Assembly (NCBI GenBank): GCA_039602395.1
Contig: JBCNJP010000019.1
Span: forward strand, 6,588,997-6,652,996
Length of the DNA: 64,000 bases
Direction of reading: 5' to 3'
Origin: Deinandra increscens subsp. villosa
Taxonomy: Eukaryota > Streptophyta > Magnoliopsida > Asterales > Asteraceae
Position numbers and translations under genes: made by a program. The notes beneath the pieces were generated by a model. It did not search any database. It was not told the origin of the DNA and saw only the letters and a program-made list of their open reading frames with translations. Below, one piece after another: positions 10,944-22,616 of this stretch; position 1 is the first letter of the stretch; the number at the start of each line of letters is the position of its first letter.

Positions 10944-11477
10944 TTACGACGACGGCCAAACGCTCACCTTCTCCTTTTCAACCTTACAATATATCGCCGT
11001 TGCGGCGGCCACAAAATACACCTGAATGAATATTATCGACGGCGTATGGTATTTTATCACGCTCTCCCCCGTCGCCAATTCCACCAAAACCAACGCCGCC
11101 AACCCAAGCGCCGCGACCCGCCCATTCATCCTCTCCGAATACGGGCTGAACCCGAAATCCACTTTCAGTCCACCTGACGTCGGCTCTTTTAACGGCACCG
11201 GCGGGAGGAACAAGTTCCCCCCGGATCCACCGGATTTTTTCCCGGTCTTCTTGCTCTTCCGGGCGTCGGCTTTCTTCCCCGTGCCACTCCGGTAACGGAG
11301 CCGGACCTGCGAGAGACGGTCCTCGAAGCTCCCGGTCTCGGATGGTTCGGAGGTGGGTTCGTCGGAGTCTTCGGGGGTTGCCTTGGTGGTGAAGGAGAGG
11401 GATTGGAGCGGCGGCGCGTGAGGACGGAGTGGGGAGAGAGGGAGTGGTGAAGAGAAGATGGTAGTGGAGGAATTCAT
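10944..11477 (-). CDS. Chloroplast LHC-like (one-helix type) membrane protein
   Basis: A single-exon gene for 177 residues. I chose the ATG at 11477 over the in-frame upstream ATG at 11531 because it opens a classic chloroplast transit peptide: MNSSTTIFSS, rich in Ser, Pro and Leu with no acidic residue for about 35 positions. A Ser/Lys/Gly-rich linker (60-90) follows. At 113-139 is a membrane helix with the light-harvesting-family signature: E115, N118-G119-R120, then AALG and E133-x-x-T-G. A second hydrophobic segment covers about 147-165, and the end is a short charged tail (VEKEKVSVWPSS). Known proteins with this helix (OHP, SEP, LIL types) sit in thylakoids and bind or handle pigments under light stress. 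Thylakoid location and pigment binding are inferred here; the exact subfamily is not settled. SINEs flank the gene on both sides. Confidence 0.82.
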   Translation of the reverse strand: MNSSTTIFSSPLPLSPLRPHAPPLQSLSFTTKATPEDSDEPTSEPSETGSFEDRLSQVRLRYRSGTGKKADARKSKKTGKKSGGSGGNLFLPPVPLKEPTSGGLKVDFGFSPYSERMNGRVAALGLAALVLVELATGESVIKYHTPSIIFIQVYFVAAATAIYCKVEKEKVSVWPSS

Positions 11478-11701
11478 GGTTTCTGTGTGGTTGATTTGGA
11501 ATGGATAAGACTTGTGATATGTTATTATCATTTTTTTTTGTTTTGAGTTAATTTCTATTTATTTATCTGAGATTTGATAAAGTTTTAGAAATTTACATAT
11601 TTCGAAATATGAGTTGTAATCCTTAATCATTTAAGTTTTTTTTTTTAGTTCATGGAGTTAAATTTTTTTATTAATTTTTAAGGGGACATTTCTCTGATTT
11701 A

Positions 11702-11897
11702 ATACAAAGAGATTTTTTTTATTTATTTTTTGAATGGTCAACGAATGCCCCGGAAAATCCGGGGACTATTTACATCAGTTGAGCTCATTCCAAGGAAAAT
11801 CCACCCCCGCGAGCGGTCGGGTGGTAAAACCTGGGAGCTCAGGGATCGAACTTGTAACATTTCAGTTTCAAGTCTCCCTCATCGCCATACAAAGAGA
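11702..11897 (-). mobile_element. tRNA-derived SINE with 11-bp target duplication
   Basis: ATACAAAGAGA repeats exactly at 11702-11712 and 11887-11897. On the minus strand the body carries an internal RNA polymerase III B-box-like motif (AAGTTCGATCCCTGAG), a GC-rich middle, and a 3' end CCGGGGCATTCGTTGACCATTC leading into an A-rich tail. The 3' end matches the SINE at 10635-10778. The insertion lies about 225 bp upstream of the start codon of the LHC-like gene, in its likely promoter, so it could influence that gene. Confidence 0.82.
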
Positions 11898-13967
11898 CTA
11901 CTTATATAAATTTATAGGTTTTTAAAGCTGAGAGACTATTTCTATAAAACCTAATGTACATGATTTTTTTTCGTAAATAAGTTAATTCTAACTACCCCAA
12001 CCATCCTCCACCCTCCACCACCAACAATAATCACCATCCTCCGCCACCCACCACTAACATCCAAATCCAAGTTTTAATCATTTTCATTATAGACTGAGGT
12101 GTATTAATAGATTGTCTTCACCTCCCAATTTATCTATATCTTCTCTCCCCACCCTATCTTCGGCCGCCTCCTTCACTCTATTAACTCTAAGTTGCGGCTC
12201 AAAAGACGATGGCAACGATGTCGACAATCGAAGTCACACACCCAAAATTCACATGCGGAGTATCACTGTATTGGAGGCGTGACCTACCAGGATCTAAGAC
12301 ATCAGACACACCGAACATACTATATGCAAGTTAAAGCATTCGAAAATCCAAGTTTTACAGTTCAAGAGTCTTAATAAAGTTTTTAATGTTTGGGGAAGTG
12401 TGAATCAAAACATATATGCTTTAGTTGTCCCACGCCTGAATCGCTTAATGACAAAACAGTTTAACTGACACATGTAAGATTAAGAAATGAACCATGAGTC
12501 CTACACGTGCTCATTAGTGTGCTCTTAAAAGGGACTAAGAAGAAACATGCTAAAAAGTGTCAACACAGGGTTGGTGAGTTCACAGAGTTTAAAAGAGACA
12601 GTTGGATAATCATTTATCAGAACCGTTAGTTAGCCGATTAGTCTCGACTAAACCTAACTGAAAGCAGGATACCAATCCCAAAACAATTAATATACCCTTG
12701 GATGGTTAGTTCATGCTTATTATAACCTAATAGCGCCATGTACCCATTACTTTACTGAATGAAACTACACCCCCCTCATGCCTTTATCGAGCAATGAGAA
12801 AACCTTAGGATAATATAATACCCGTCTCCACTCCCTAGAAGGCGAGCGGGGCTAGAGTGACTAATCAGGGCAGGGCTTGTCAGACCCAGTAGATCTATAA
12901 AATATTTCCCCATTATCAAACAGATATTCATGGTACGATGCAGAAGGACTTTTATGATTTGACAAATTGAGTCTAGCTATGGTCACAATATAGTATATTA
13001 ATTAACAAAGTGTTTATGAAAACGTAAGCGTTACCGCATGTCTTCTCAGTTCTCCCACAAAATGAAACAAGTAAAAGTGAGGCTGTAAACGCACCTTAGG
13101 GTGCAATCTAGTAGTCCAATTAGTCAACCGACGAAAAAAGTGAATCTCCTTAGACTTCACCTAAGACACATAATAGTGTGAGAGTTGACTGTGTTGACCG
13201 ACTGTCCCGAAAACACGCAGACAATGGACAAGTTGACGTGGATACACATTGGTGATTAACTTAGATTTTTCTAATATACATCCTAACATGCAATCACCCA
13301 TAACATGTTACGTTGCGACAAATATTAATGCGTCATAATTTATTACGATGTTATCCCGCATATACGATATAAGATCGACGGGGCGATCTTACAAAGTTTT
13401 GTCATTACGACCGAGGTAGGAGACTTAGGACTTGTACACCCGTATAACCCATACTCAATTTAACCTAAGGCACATAAGCAAGCAACCAAAAAACCAAGAG
13501 TTCATATGCACGCGTCACATAAATATTATTTTTTTCAAAAAAAATATATTTATCACATGTAAGATAGATTCATGTAACTATCGTGTTTTTATAGCATGTT
13601 AAGCATAAGGAAATCACGTTTAGCACACTTCATATCATATCAAGTGTTTGCAACATCATGCATGCACATTACATCAACCTACGATCACGTTCTGTATGAT
13701 AAAAATAAATATTTATTTATATATGTTATTTTTTATGCATTCGCATATCAAGTTCACAACTTTTTCATCCATCATGCATGTATCGTTATCATAGATCAAG
13801 CATCAATTAATCATTTTTAACCCGGATCTACCATGCACGAACACAAAAATCAAATCTTTATTGACGTTTCACGTAAAGTTTGCACATTTCATCATTCTTA
13901 ACCCTAGATCTAATTATTTCGTGCATCCATAACATAGATCTAGCATGAAAAACAAACATTTATCACA
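11898..13967. other. Intergenic, possible decayed retroelement, no gene supported
   Basis: A C/A-rich patch at about 11995-12065 (CCACCATCCTCC words) is the complement of a GGT-type simple repeat. From about 12190 to 13500 base composition is more even than in the surrounding DNA, and phrases such as 'gatcgacggggcgatctta' look like retrotransposon untranslated sequence. No frame encodes recognisable gag, protease or polymerase, and no LTR pair was found. Confidence 0.3.
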
Positions 13968-14690
13968 TTGCATAGAGAATGTACCCGGGACTCAAATTTT
14001 GTAGCCAATAAGTTTCCCTCCAAAATCTTATTTGGTCCAAAATCTTATGTGGGGGATGTGTTTTGTGCGGCGAAAATTCGGCGGAAATTAGTGAATGGAA
14101 TCGTCCCAGAGGGTGCGCCTAAGTTGAAATGGAATAAATTAATTCTGATTAAAGTAAATGCTTTTATGTGGAGAGTGCAAAGGGGTCGGATTGCTACATT
14201 TGATGAGCTTAAGAAAAGGGGGATTCGGATTGATAAGGAGACGTGTTGCCTTTGTAAGGAGGGAGGGGAGTCGGTGTTACATTTGTTTACGGGATGCTTT
14301 TTTGCGACTATCATTTGGCAACGGGTTATGGAGTGGTTAAGGCTTCCTAGTTTTTGGGCGTTGTCGATTGATGATGTGGTTCGATTTCACGATTCCAGTG
14401 GGGTTGCAAAAGAGAAAAGCGGTTTCGTTCAAGCGGTGATTTACACGGCATGTTGGAGCTTATGGAGAGAACGGAATGAAGTCATTTTTCGGGGGAAGGA
14501 GCCGACAATTAATAACGTTCTTTGTAATATTAAGTGTTGGGTATCTCTTTGGTGTAACAATAGAAGTAGAAAGACGATTGATTGGAACAATATGAAGATG
14601 GTGTAAGGTGGTGTCTCGCCGGGCTAGTTCCTTGCTAGGCCGGCTGTTTTGTGTTGTTTGCTAATAAAATTGCTGTTAAAAAAAAAAAAT
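13968..14690 (+). pseudogene. 5'-truncated LINE: C-terminal zf-RVT region and poly(A) tail
   Basis: The open frame 13968-14606 ends with the zinc-binding domain that closes plant L1-type reverse transcriptase proteins (zf-RVT). The visible pattern is LKWNKLILIKVNAFMWRVQRGRIAT, then the cysteine/histidine cluster CCLCKEGGESVLHLFTGC, then ACWSLWRERNEVIF. No endonuclease or polymerase domain lies upstream, so the copy is truncated at its 5' end, as is usual for LINE insertions. The frame is followed by a short 3'UTR, an AATAAA signal and an A-run at 14680-14689. The first part of the frame (to about 14040) may be flanking host DNA. I could not find a matching target duplication. Confidence 0.82.
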
Positions 14691-15067
14691 TTAGTATCAT
14701 ATAAAGTGTCAAAATATCAAGGACGACAATTAGTCACTACCATAAGTCACATAAAAACCAGTCTCTAATATTGTCAATAACTAAAAAATCAGTCTTAGAT
14801 ATTACGTATCCGAACAATACATTAGTCGCTGATATTTTAGTCTCTAGTGGTCAATTTTTTATAGTAGTTTTGTTGTCCTAGTTTTATTGATAACGTCTCT
14901 TCTTGTCACATGATACCTTATGCCACCCATCTTCGTCGTCTCTCCTCATCTTTCTCTTCATATTTAATTCAATTAAATGCAGTAGATGAAATAATGGGGT
15001 CTCTATAGGAGTAAATATTATGACTTGAGATTATTACTTAATCACCTATTCATGAGAGAATTTAAGT

Positions 15068-15227
15068 AACAAATGTTTTGATGTTAATTTGGTACTAGTC
15101 CACTTGGTAAAGGCTTTGTTCTAATGGTTGGAGGACTTGGGTTCAAACCCAGACAATGATATATTGAAGTAATTTAGTTTGTGGAGTAGTTTAGAGTAGA
15201 AGTAAAAAAAACAAAGGTTTTGATATT
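15068..15227 (+). mobile_element. tRNA-derived SINE with imperfect 18-bp target duplication
   Basis: The flanks AACAAATGTTTTGATGTT (15068-15085) and AACAAAGGTTTTGATATT (15210-15227) differ at two positions, as expected of an older insertion. The body starts with an A-box-like TAGTCCACTTGGTAAAGGC and has a textbook B box, GGGTTCAAACCC, at the expected distance. It ends in an A-run. Related but weaker sequences occur near 18290 (GGGTTCAAACATAGG) and 39530-39640, suggesting a family. It is not a tRNA gene: the remainder cannot fold as a cloverleaf. Confidence 0.75.
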
Positions 15228-15993
15228 TCAATACTATTCCGCTTAACATAAAATCGACGGACCACGTTTTTAGGCAGTGTCATGTCTCGTCGACGATTCG
15301 GAGTTCATGTAGTTTGATACTCATATCGATAGAAGTAGCAAACTTGTTACGAGTTAGGTCGAGCATATGTAAAATCCATTATTATTAATGTAATTTGATA
15401 ATCATATCGCTTACGTTTCGCTAACCAATTGGTTTATAATTATAAAATTCTTTGAAGTTCTTAAAAATGCTTACATTTTATTAGTTAGGAATCATCTTGT
15501 TTTAGTGAAATCATTATATATAGCTGAATCTAAACTCACCCTTTCATATTGAAAGAAGCTTCGTAGTGGTTACACAATTCTTGGAGACTTTTAGTTGTCA
15601 CATGTAACTAACTAAATGCAACATGACCCCTTAGTAAATTTAAGATGTTGATTTATTAATTGGAGCATGTGATTTGCAACGAGTCCTTTTCATTTCTTTT
15701 AAAAGCATGAATAAATGGTAAAGTTATTGCAAACGTTTGACCGGTTGATGTTCATTCATATTCTGTGATAAATGTTCTAATCAATAAAGATCATGGATTT
15801 CTTACTTAAAAGATTAAAAGTATTATTTTACACGTTTTATAACCGTAAGAATCCTTTAAAAAATATGAGGCAAAGAGAGTGATACTTGTTATATACCAAA
15901 GGGCTAGAGGCTTAGAGAGTTTGAGGCTTGTAAGCTAACTATATTAACCTTTCACTAACAATTATATTTTGACAACATATAGGGATAGATGAT

Positions 15994-16317
15994 AGAGGTG
16001 ATAAATATAAACCGGTTAGGCAACTCAAAACAGGTTGGTAGATCGGAACTGGTTTCGGTCTATAACTAAACCGTCGGTTACATAGGAGTTACCTTTCACT
16101 CACTCCGAGTTGGTTTTTCAAAAATCGGTTGCAAAAAAAAAAAAAAGAGTAAAACCGGTATAAAACCGGTTAACCTGTTCACTTGCATCAATTACACATA
16201 TTTTCCTCCTAAACTGGTTATAAACAAAACCGGTTATTTGAAAAATCGGCTACGGCCAAGCTTTAACCAAACCAGAACCAGTTAGAAAGAAAGAAAAAAA
16301 ACTGTTTGTACACCTCA
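15994..16317. mobile_element. hAT-type MITE rich in CCGGTT
   Basis: The ends AGAGGTGATAAA and, inverted, TGAGGTGTACAAA resemble the better preserved element at 31856-32633. The flanking octamers TAGATGAT (15986-15993) and TAGAAGAT (16318-16325) match at 7 of 8 positions, which fits an aged 8-bp hAT target duplication. The interior repeats AAACCGGTTA-like words. It has no coding capacity. Confidence 0.55.
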
Positions 16318-17316
16318 TAGAAGATATTTGTTATACATTAATACATAAATAATAACCCATTGTTGCATTATACAACATAGCATTAGATTTTATCTAGCAA
16401 TAAAAATTGGGGTAGATGGGTAGATAGATGAAGTAATAAGAGTAATAATTAAGGGTAACCAATTTTCCTCCTACCGAACACTTGCTTCTTAACCCCTAGC
16501 TTTTAATTTGACCTTTCAAACTCATTCATTTATGAGCAATACAGAAAAATCTACGTAGAAAGCCTCACCTCCCAACTCCCACCCCACCCTACTCAGCCGG
16601 CCAACTCCATTCATTTAATTGTGCTCACACTCATTTTCCCATTAATTTGTTAATATTATGATAAATATATATCGTATTTTGCCAACTTTATACAAAAGAA
16701 ATATCAAATTCGTAACATAGAAACTAACATATAGTTTTTTAATTTTTATTAAAAGGCACTTAATAACCCTTAACTACTTTTTTTTATATTAATTCACTAT
16801 AAGTAGTTCTAATTATAATGCATTATACAAGACTATTAGTACTATTACATGATGCACTAATAAAAAACATCACTAAACTTTTTATTTTTAAATTTTTTTT
16901 CCACATAAATAAAGCTAATAAAATTATAGACTTTTTGATCAGATTCTTTTTAAAAATTATTAATATATGAAGAAGTTATAGAGAAAAAAAGATTGATTTT
17001 TTGGTTCTTTTTGTTTTATGGATAATTATTGGTTTTTATAGATTTTTTCTCATCATCAACCATGTAAAGAGTCACTAAACTACCTTTTTATATTAAGATT
17101 TGTAGAACTTATGACCACAACACAATTAATTAGATTTTTTTAAAATAAATAGACTTTAACTTAAAGTGAAATGAGAAATGATATAATAGTTTTTCTCTAA
17201 AAAAAATAGGCCGTCAAATTGTGAACCGATTTGAGAGTTAGGTAGCAAGTAATTATTAAAAAAAAAGTCAAAAGTACATTTATTTTATTAAAATTTTAAA
17301 ACATTCTCTATATTAC

Positions 17317-17816
17317 NNNNNNNNNNNNNNNNNNNNNNNNNNNNNNNNNNNNNNNNNNNNNNNNNNNNNNNNNNNNNNNNNNNNNNNNNNNNNNNNNNNN
17401 NNNNNNNNNNNNNNNNNNNNNNNNNNNNNNNNNNNNNNNNNNNNNNNNNNNNNNNNNNNNNNNNNNNNNNNNNNNNNNNNNNNNNNNNNNNNNNNNNNNN
17501 NNNNNNNNNNNNNNNNNNNNNNNNNNNNNNNNNNNNNNNNNNNNNNNNNNNNNNNNNNNNNNNNNNNNNNNNNNNNNNNNNNNNNNNNNNNNNNNNNNNN
17601 NNNNNNNNNNNNNNNNNNNNNNNNNNNNNNNNNNNNNNNNNNNNNNNNNNNNNNNNNNNNNNNNNNNNNNNNNNNNNNNNNNNNNNNNNNNNNNNNNNNN
17701 NNNNNNNNNNNNNNNNNNNNNNNNNNNNNNNNNNNNNNNNNNNNNNNNNNNNNNNNNNNNNNNNNNNNNNNNNNNNNNNNNNNNNNNNNNNNNNNNNNNN
17801 NNNNNNNNNNNNNNNN
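17317..17816. other. Assembly gap, 500 N
   Basis: Exactly 500 undetermined bases, the usual placeholder for a gap of unknown size. Any frame called across it is meaningless. Confidence 0.99.
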
Positions 17817-20800
17817 TATTTTATATAAATACAAAATGTTGGGCTTCACCAAAGATTTACTCAAATGACCTAACTATCATTTTATGATCCATGATCTATA
17901 TCCATCGTAGTTGGCTGCTAGGCTGCACCCTTCGTTAATACTATGTGACTGGTTGACTATCGCTTCACCAGTTCTCCATCGACATTTGGTTTTGGCTTAG
18001 CACTGTTTTGGAGCCACTGGTCAGCTGATTTTGGGTTATTGTTTTGGTTTTGTTATCTAGTAAATTCATAGTTGTTTTCTCGCTAAAAGATTATTGAACT
18101 ATACTAGTTTTATACCCGACGCGTTGCAGCCAGAACATGACTTGGTTTCAAATAAATTAATGTTATTTTATATTTATCCACTTCGTCTAAGAATTCGAAT
18201 AAGTCACTAATCTCTAAAGCACATTCATACTATGACCTACTTTACACACATGCATAAAAAGTTTGTTGATTAAAGATAAACCTCTAGGTGTCTTATTTGG
18301 GGAGATTCAGGGTTCAAACATAGGTAAGTGAAAACATATGGGGAGTAGCTTTAGGAGTAAGAGTATGATAGATTATCATTTTAAAAAAAACTTAGTGCAT
18401 GATAAATTAAATGTCATTGCATCTTATATAGCTATTCAACAAGAGAGCTACTATACACACAAGAGGATTTACTAATCACACACATTCTATACGGCCGTAG
18501 AGACTCTTATGGCCCAAGAGAATTTTAAAATTTTTACGGCCCCTAGGAGCCTCTACGGCCCATAATTTCCATTTTTTTACAAAAAATGTATACGGCCCCC
18601 ATGAGCCTCTACGGCCGTAGAGACCAACATAAAATTCAGGGGGAGGGACTTTAATTTATTCATATATACTATTTTTTATGTAAAAAAACAAAAACAAACA
18701 AAATCCTTTGGACCGTAGTACTTCCTACGGGCCATATTATGATACATGTAATTTTAGCAAGTTGTTTATGTGCATAGCTGGAGTGTTCAACAAAGAAGAG
18801 TGTCACGAAACTATATTATTAAATAATTCTATAGTAATTAATCATATCTAAAATATAAAGTCTACTATTTTTCCTTGGAGTTAAAGTGAAAAAATGTCCC
18901 TAGGGTTTATGAAACTCATGGATTTCATCCCTAACTTTAACAAAGTCCAATGACACACAATAAATTTGCAAAACATTGTAAACGAGTTAAGATTGAGACT
19001 AAACACGTTAATTATATCATGAACAGTTCGACACAATATGATCACGTTCATGGCCACTTAACTAATCTGTTGGTGAGTATGATTTAGTTGGGTGTGAGTA
19101 TTCTTCTAAGTAGAACCATAACGGAATACTTTGGTATCGTTGGACCATAACCAATCGATTCCGTAAACTCTCGATAATCAGAGGACGGGTCGGTTTTATT
19201 GGTTAACCCAAATTTTGAACATGTGGTCATTTCTTTTATATATGTTTTAAACACAACAGAGCCCATCGTGGGTTGGATTAAGAAATTGGCAAATCAAACA
19301 ACAATATCCATTTCCGTTAAGGATGACTGTTTTATGGTAACATCATGTGGAGATGGCCATATGCGTTGATTAAACCTCTAGCTAAAAGTATTTTGATCAT
19401 TGCCCGATTGTTTTCACTGGTATAGGAATCATATCAATTTTGGTCTGATATCGTTGAAATTATATAGTTCTTGGCTTCACTATAATGATCTTAATGATAC
19501 CGAACTTAACGTGGGGAAAAAAGAGAATATCATTGAAAAAATGGTGATAAATGTGTTTATTCATCAACTTTGGATAAAAATAATTATTTATAATTGTGGT
19601 TAATGGTTTATGTTCTACTATGTAAGAGCTTTACATGGAACCAAACAACGTTCAAAACAGAACTAAAATATATGAGATATATGTTCAATGTTGGGTGTTT
19701 GGAGCTGTGAGATCTGTGAAAATTTAAGAAAAAGTAGAATCTTGTCCCGTTATTGGCCATGGATAAAACTTCAAGTGGTTTATAAAGAGAAATCCTACTT
19801 AGTAATTGTTTTCTTTAAGGTAAAAACAAAGTGGGGATCCCATGAGTGTGAACCTAACTTGCACAAACACGCACACAAACTATATGGGTAACGGGCATAA
19901 TGTGACGTTTTGATGGAACACTTTTTGGATCGTTGACGTGGATGTCTAGAGTGCTCATCAGTCGAAAGTTGTCACTTTGGCTGAGTGACGTATGATTTCT
20001 TAGTTAAAACAACATTAAATAAGTTTAATCGTGTTAAAGATATTTAATACAATTTAACACGTGGGCAGGCTCGGTGAATGTTACAACTTGCGGCAATGGG
20101 GCCTGGTAGATGTTGAAGAAATTGTGTCCCAGTCTATCATTCTCTTGGGTAAAAATGGTAAATCGCAATAAAATGGGCGGCACATAGGGCCCAAGGGATG
20201 GCCCAAGTTCGTAAACCTTTTAGTCGGCCACGGTTGGCGGTTGATGTGATTTAAGATTTTTCATTGTAGTTGAAAAATATTCTAATCCATAAATACCCCG
20301 AATCAATATAGAATACTACTTATATTAACACGTGAACTACACGGGATTTTTAAAAATAGTATAATTAATAACCTTGTATATAATTATTGTTATATTTTTT
20401 AAAGCATATGTTTAAAGGTAAAAGTATAAGAAATAATGAAACTTTTATAAGTATAGTAGTATACACCCGTGAAATAAGAAATAATTGATATTTAAAAGAA
20501 AATGACAAATACTGAAGTTTTAAGAATATTAAAATTAGATTTTAAGATAAGATATACTTGAAATCTTATTATAATTTATTAAGTTTTAAAAAAGTATTAG
20601 ACAATGACAAAGTTCAGGTTTCCATGCCAGCTCTAAAACCCGTTGTCAGTGCTCGCAACGATGTTTTTGTAATTTGTTTGCTTTGTTGTTGTTTTCTTAC
20701 TAAACATAACAAAAGAATTCCCAGTAGATGGTGAGAACCGGGGGGAGTGGGGGAGTCATTACGACTGGGGAGTTTGGATGGGCTGAGGGAATAACCGTCA

Positions 20801-21336
20801 GTAACCGCTCCATAAATGGAGAAAACTATCTAATTTAACATGCCGGATTAAAAATTTGATTTCAATAAGATATATGACTGTCAAGAACAATCTTGACAGT
20901 GATTACACTAACCGCTGTCGATATAATATATAGAGTAAACTTCACTTTTGCTCCTTATGGTTCAGTCGAAACAATACTTTCCAACCAAAAGTTTAAAAAT
21001 CCAGTTTTTGCTCATTGGGTTTTATTTTTCTAACAATCAGCCATGCAACACTGGTGCCATTCATCTCTGACATTAGACGGCTCCCACGTGCCTCTCATGT
21101 GAGAAGTACGTTTGTTATTTTCTTTACGTTTTTCACATACATCTAATAACCCTTTCATATTTTCGAGATCTTTTTCTATCACCATCACTATCTCCCTCTT
21201 CATCATCAAATTGACACTCCCGAACTTTCTACTAAAACAATGTTCGCTCTTCTACAAAGATTTATCAATCGAAGTGCACTAGGTGTAGACCATCAATCAC
21301 AACATAGTGAAGACATTGAAGGTGTTATTGAAGCAA
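17817..21336. other. Intergenic DNA, no gene supported
   Basis: It includes a Helitron-like 'CCCGACGCGTTGCAGC' motif at about 18117, a SINE-like B box at about 18310, and a cluster of TACGGCC/CTCTACGGCC words at 18490-18730 with the perfect palindrome CTCTACGGCCGTAGAG near 18610. The short frames at 19400 and 19688 show no family features. Confidence 0.5.
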
Positions 21337-21344
21337 CACAACGG

Positions 21345-22015
21345 CAGGGGCGGACCTGTAATAGGCCCAGGGGGTCCCCGTGGACCCCCTCGACCTCGTA
21401 CGCAAAGTGGAAATAATATGAGCGGGTTTTTACTCTTTTTTTATGTAACTGGGAGTTATTAAATATTTAGTTTTGTAAAACATAACAAAACTTGCTACTG
21501 GCCTAGTGGTCCGTTCATCTGCTGCTTTTGAAAGTGCCCGGGTTCGAGGTTGGTGCACTGCAATCTTTTCCACCTTTTTTTCTATTAGATTTAGCCCTTT
21601 ATACATATAAGGGTGGAGAGTAAATGGGCCTTTTTTTCTATTGGATTTAGCCCTATTTTTTATGTTGTTTTTTTTCTTCATTTCAGTCATGTCAATTTAT
21701 TTACTTTTAGAGTTTTTCGTCTTACCTATATTATTTTTTCTATTTTCATTTTTGCCACGTTAATTTTTTATATACTTTTAAGTTTTATCATTTTTTATTG
21801 AAATCTTACATCATCCTATTTTTTCCATATTGTTTAAATTCTAATGACGATATTTCTTCTGTTTTTTGTGTCTTGTGTCGTATTTTTCTTATGTGACCAA
21901 CCCGATCCGGACCAAATTTCTTTATATATGTTTCTATAAATCTGAAATATCTAAAAATAGTGACTCCCTAAAAAAATTGTGGACCCCCTTAAAAAAATTT
22001 CTAGTTCCGCCCCTG
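21345..22015. mobile_element. hAT-type non-autonomous element, copy 1
   Basis: The ends are CAGGGGCGGA and its inverse TCCGCCCCTG, a common plant hAT terminus. The perfect 8-bp target duplication CACAACGG lies at 21337-21344 and 22016-22023, as expected of hAT. It shares its left (CCGTGGACCCCCTC, then CCTCGTACGCAAAGTGG) and right (TTGTGGACCCCCTT) subterminal sequence with the copy at 30662-31393. The interior holds a tRNA/SINE-like stretch: TGGCCTAGTGGTCC (A-box-like) and GGGTTCGAGGTT (B-box-like), 21495-21555. There is no transposase. Confidence 0.9.
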
Positions 22016-22023
22016 CACAACGG

Positions 22024-22616
22024 TACATTCGTAAACCTGGTATGCAGCTGGTTGACGGCGCACGGATGAGTGGCGTATATTTACACTTTCCTTTATATTA
22101 GTTTCCCCCTAAATGCATTAATTTGGGTAGAAAATATATTGATTTAATCAGTTTTGATGCTTAGTTTATTATGAAGAAAATGAGCTTAAACGATACAAGT
22201 AAGTTGAATACGAGTTATAAGTACAAAAGAACCGAGCATCTTTTATATTTTTCTAAATTATCACATCCTAATTATTTAAGAATTAGTAAACATTTGCAAT
22301 TTTAGTATTGTTGTTATTTATTTTTAATTTTTGTGAACAGCATAGGAAACAAGGGAAATCAAAATTGGGCCTTGGCCCAATAGACAGGAGAAAAGAGAAT
22401 AAATTGAAGGTTCGTTTGGAGCATTTGGGAGTGGACGAGAAACGCAGACGTGAGGGGGTCGAAGGCTGCTTGACTGGCACAAATCGAGAAGGCAACAGTT
22501 CAAATTTTTCCTTTGATGCTGATTCGAGAAGAAGACGACGAAAACAAGGTGTCTGAATTCTTATTTCTTTTTATTTTTTTAATTACTTGATTCATACTCT
22601 TACTCTTGAGTACTTA
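22024..22616. other. Intergenic, possible 5' remains of an hAT element
   Basis: A plus-strand patch at about 22340-22556 is less AT-rich and encodes a basic, Lys/Arg-rich frame (ending DADSRRRRRKQGV). No domain is recognised. It might be leader sequence of the dead hAT transposase downstream, but nothing shows this directly. Confidence 0.25.

Larger units (their letters stand above)
14691..17316. other. AT-rich intergenic DNA with a SINE and a MITE
   Basis: Apart from the SINE at 15068-15227 and the MITE at 15994-16317, I see no coding potential or repeats with clear boundaries. The region runs into the assembly gap. Confidence 0.6.

Noticed and set aside
15086..15209. tRNA gene
   Set aside because: A and B boxes are present, but the sequence has target duplications and an A-rich tail and cannot form a cloverleaf; it is a SINE.
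17313..17864. Long minus-strand frame across unknown bases
   Set aside because: Made of N placeholders, as are the frames at 44452-45033.
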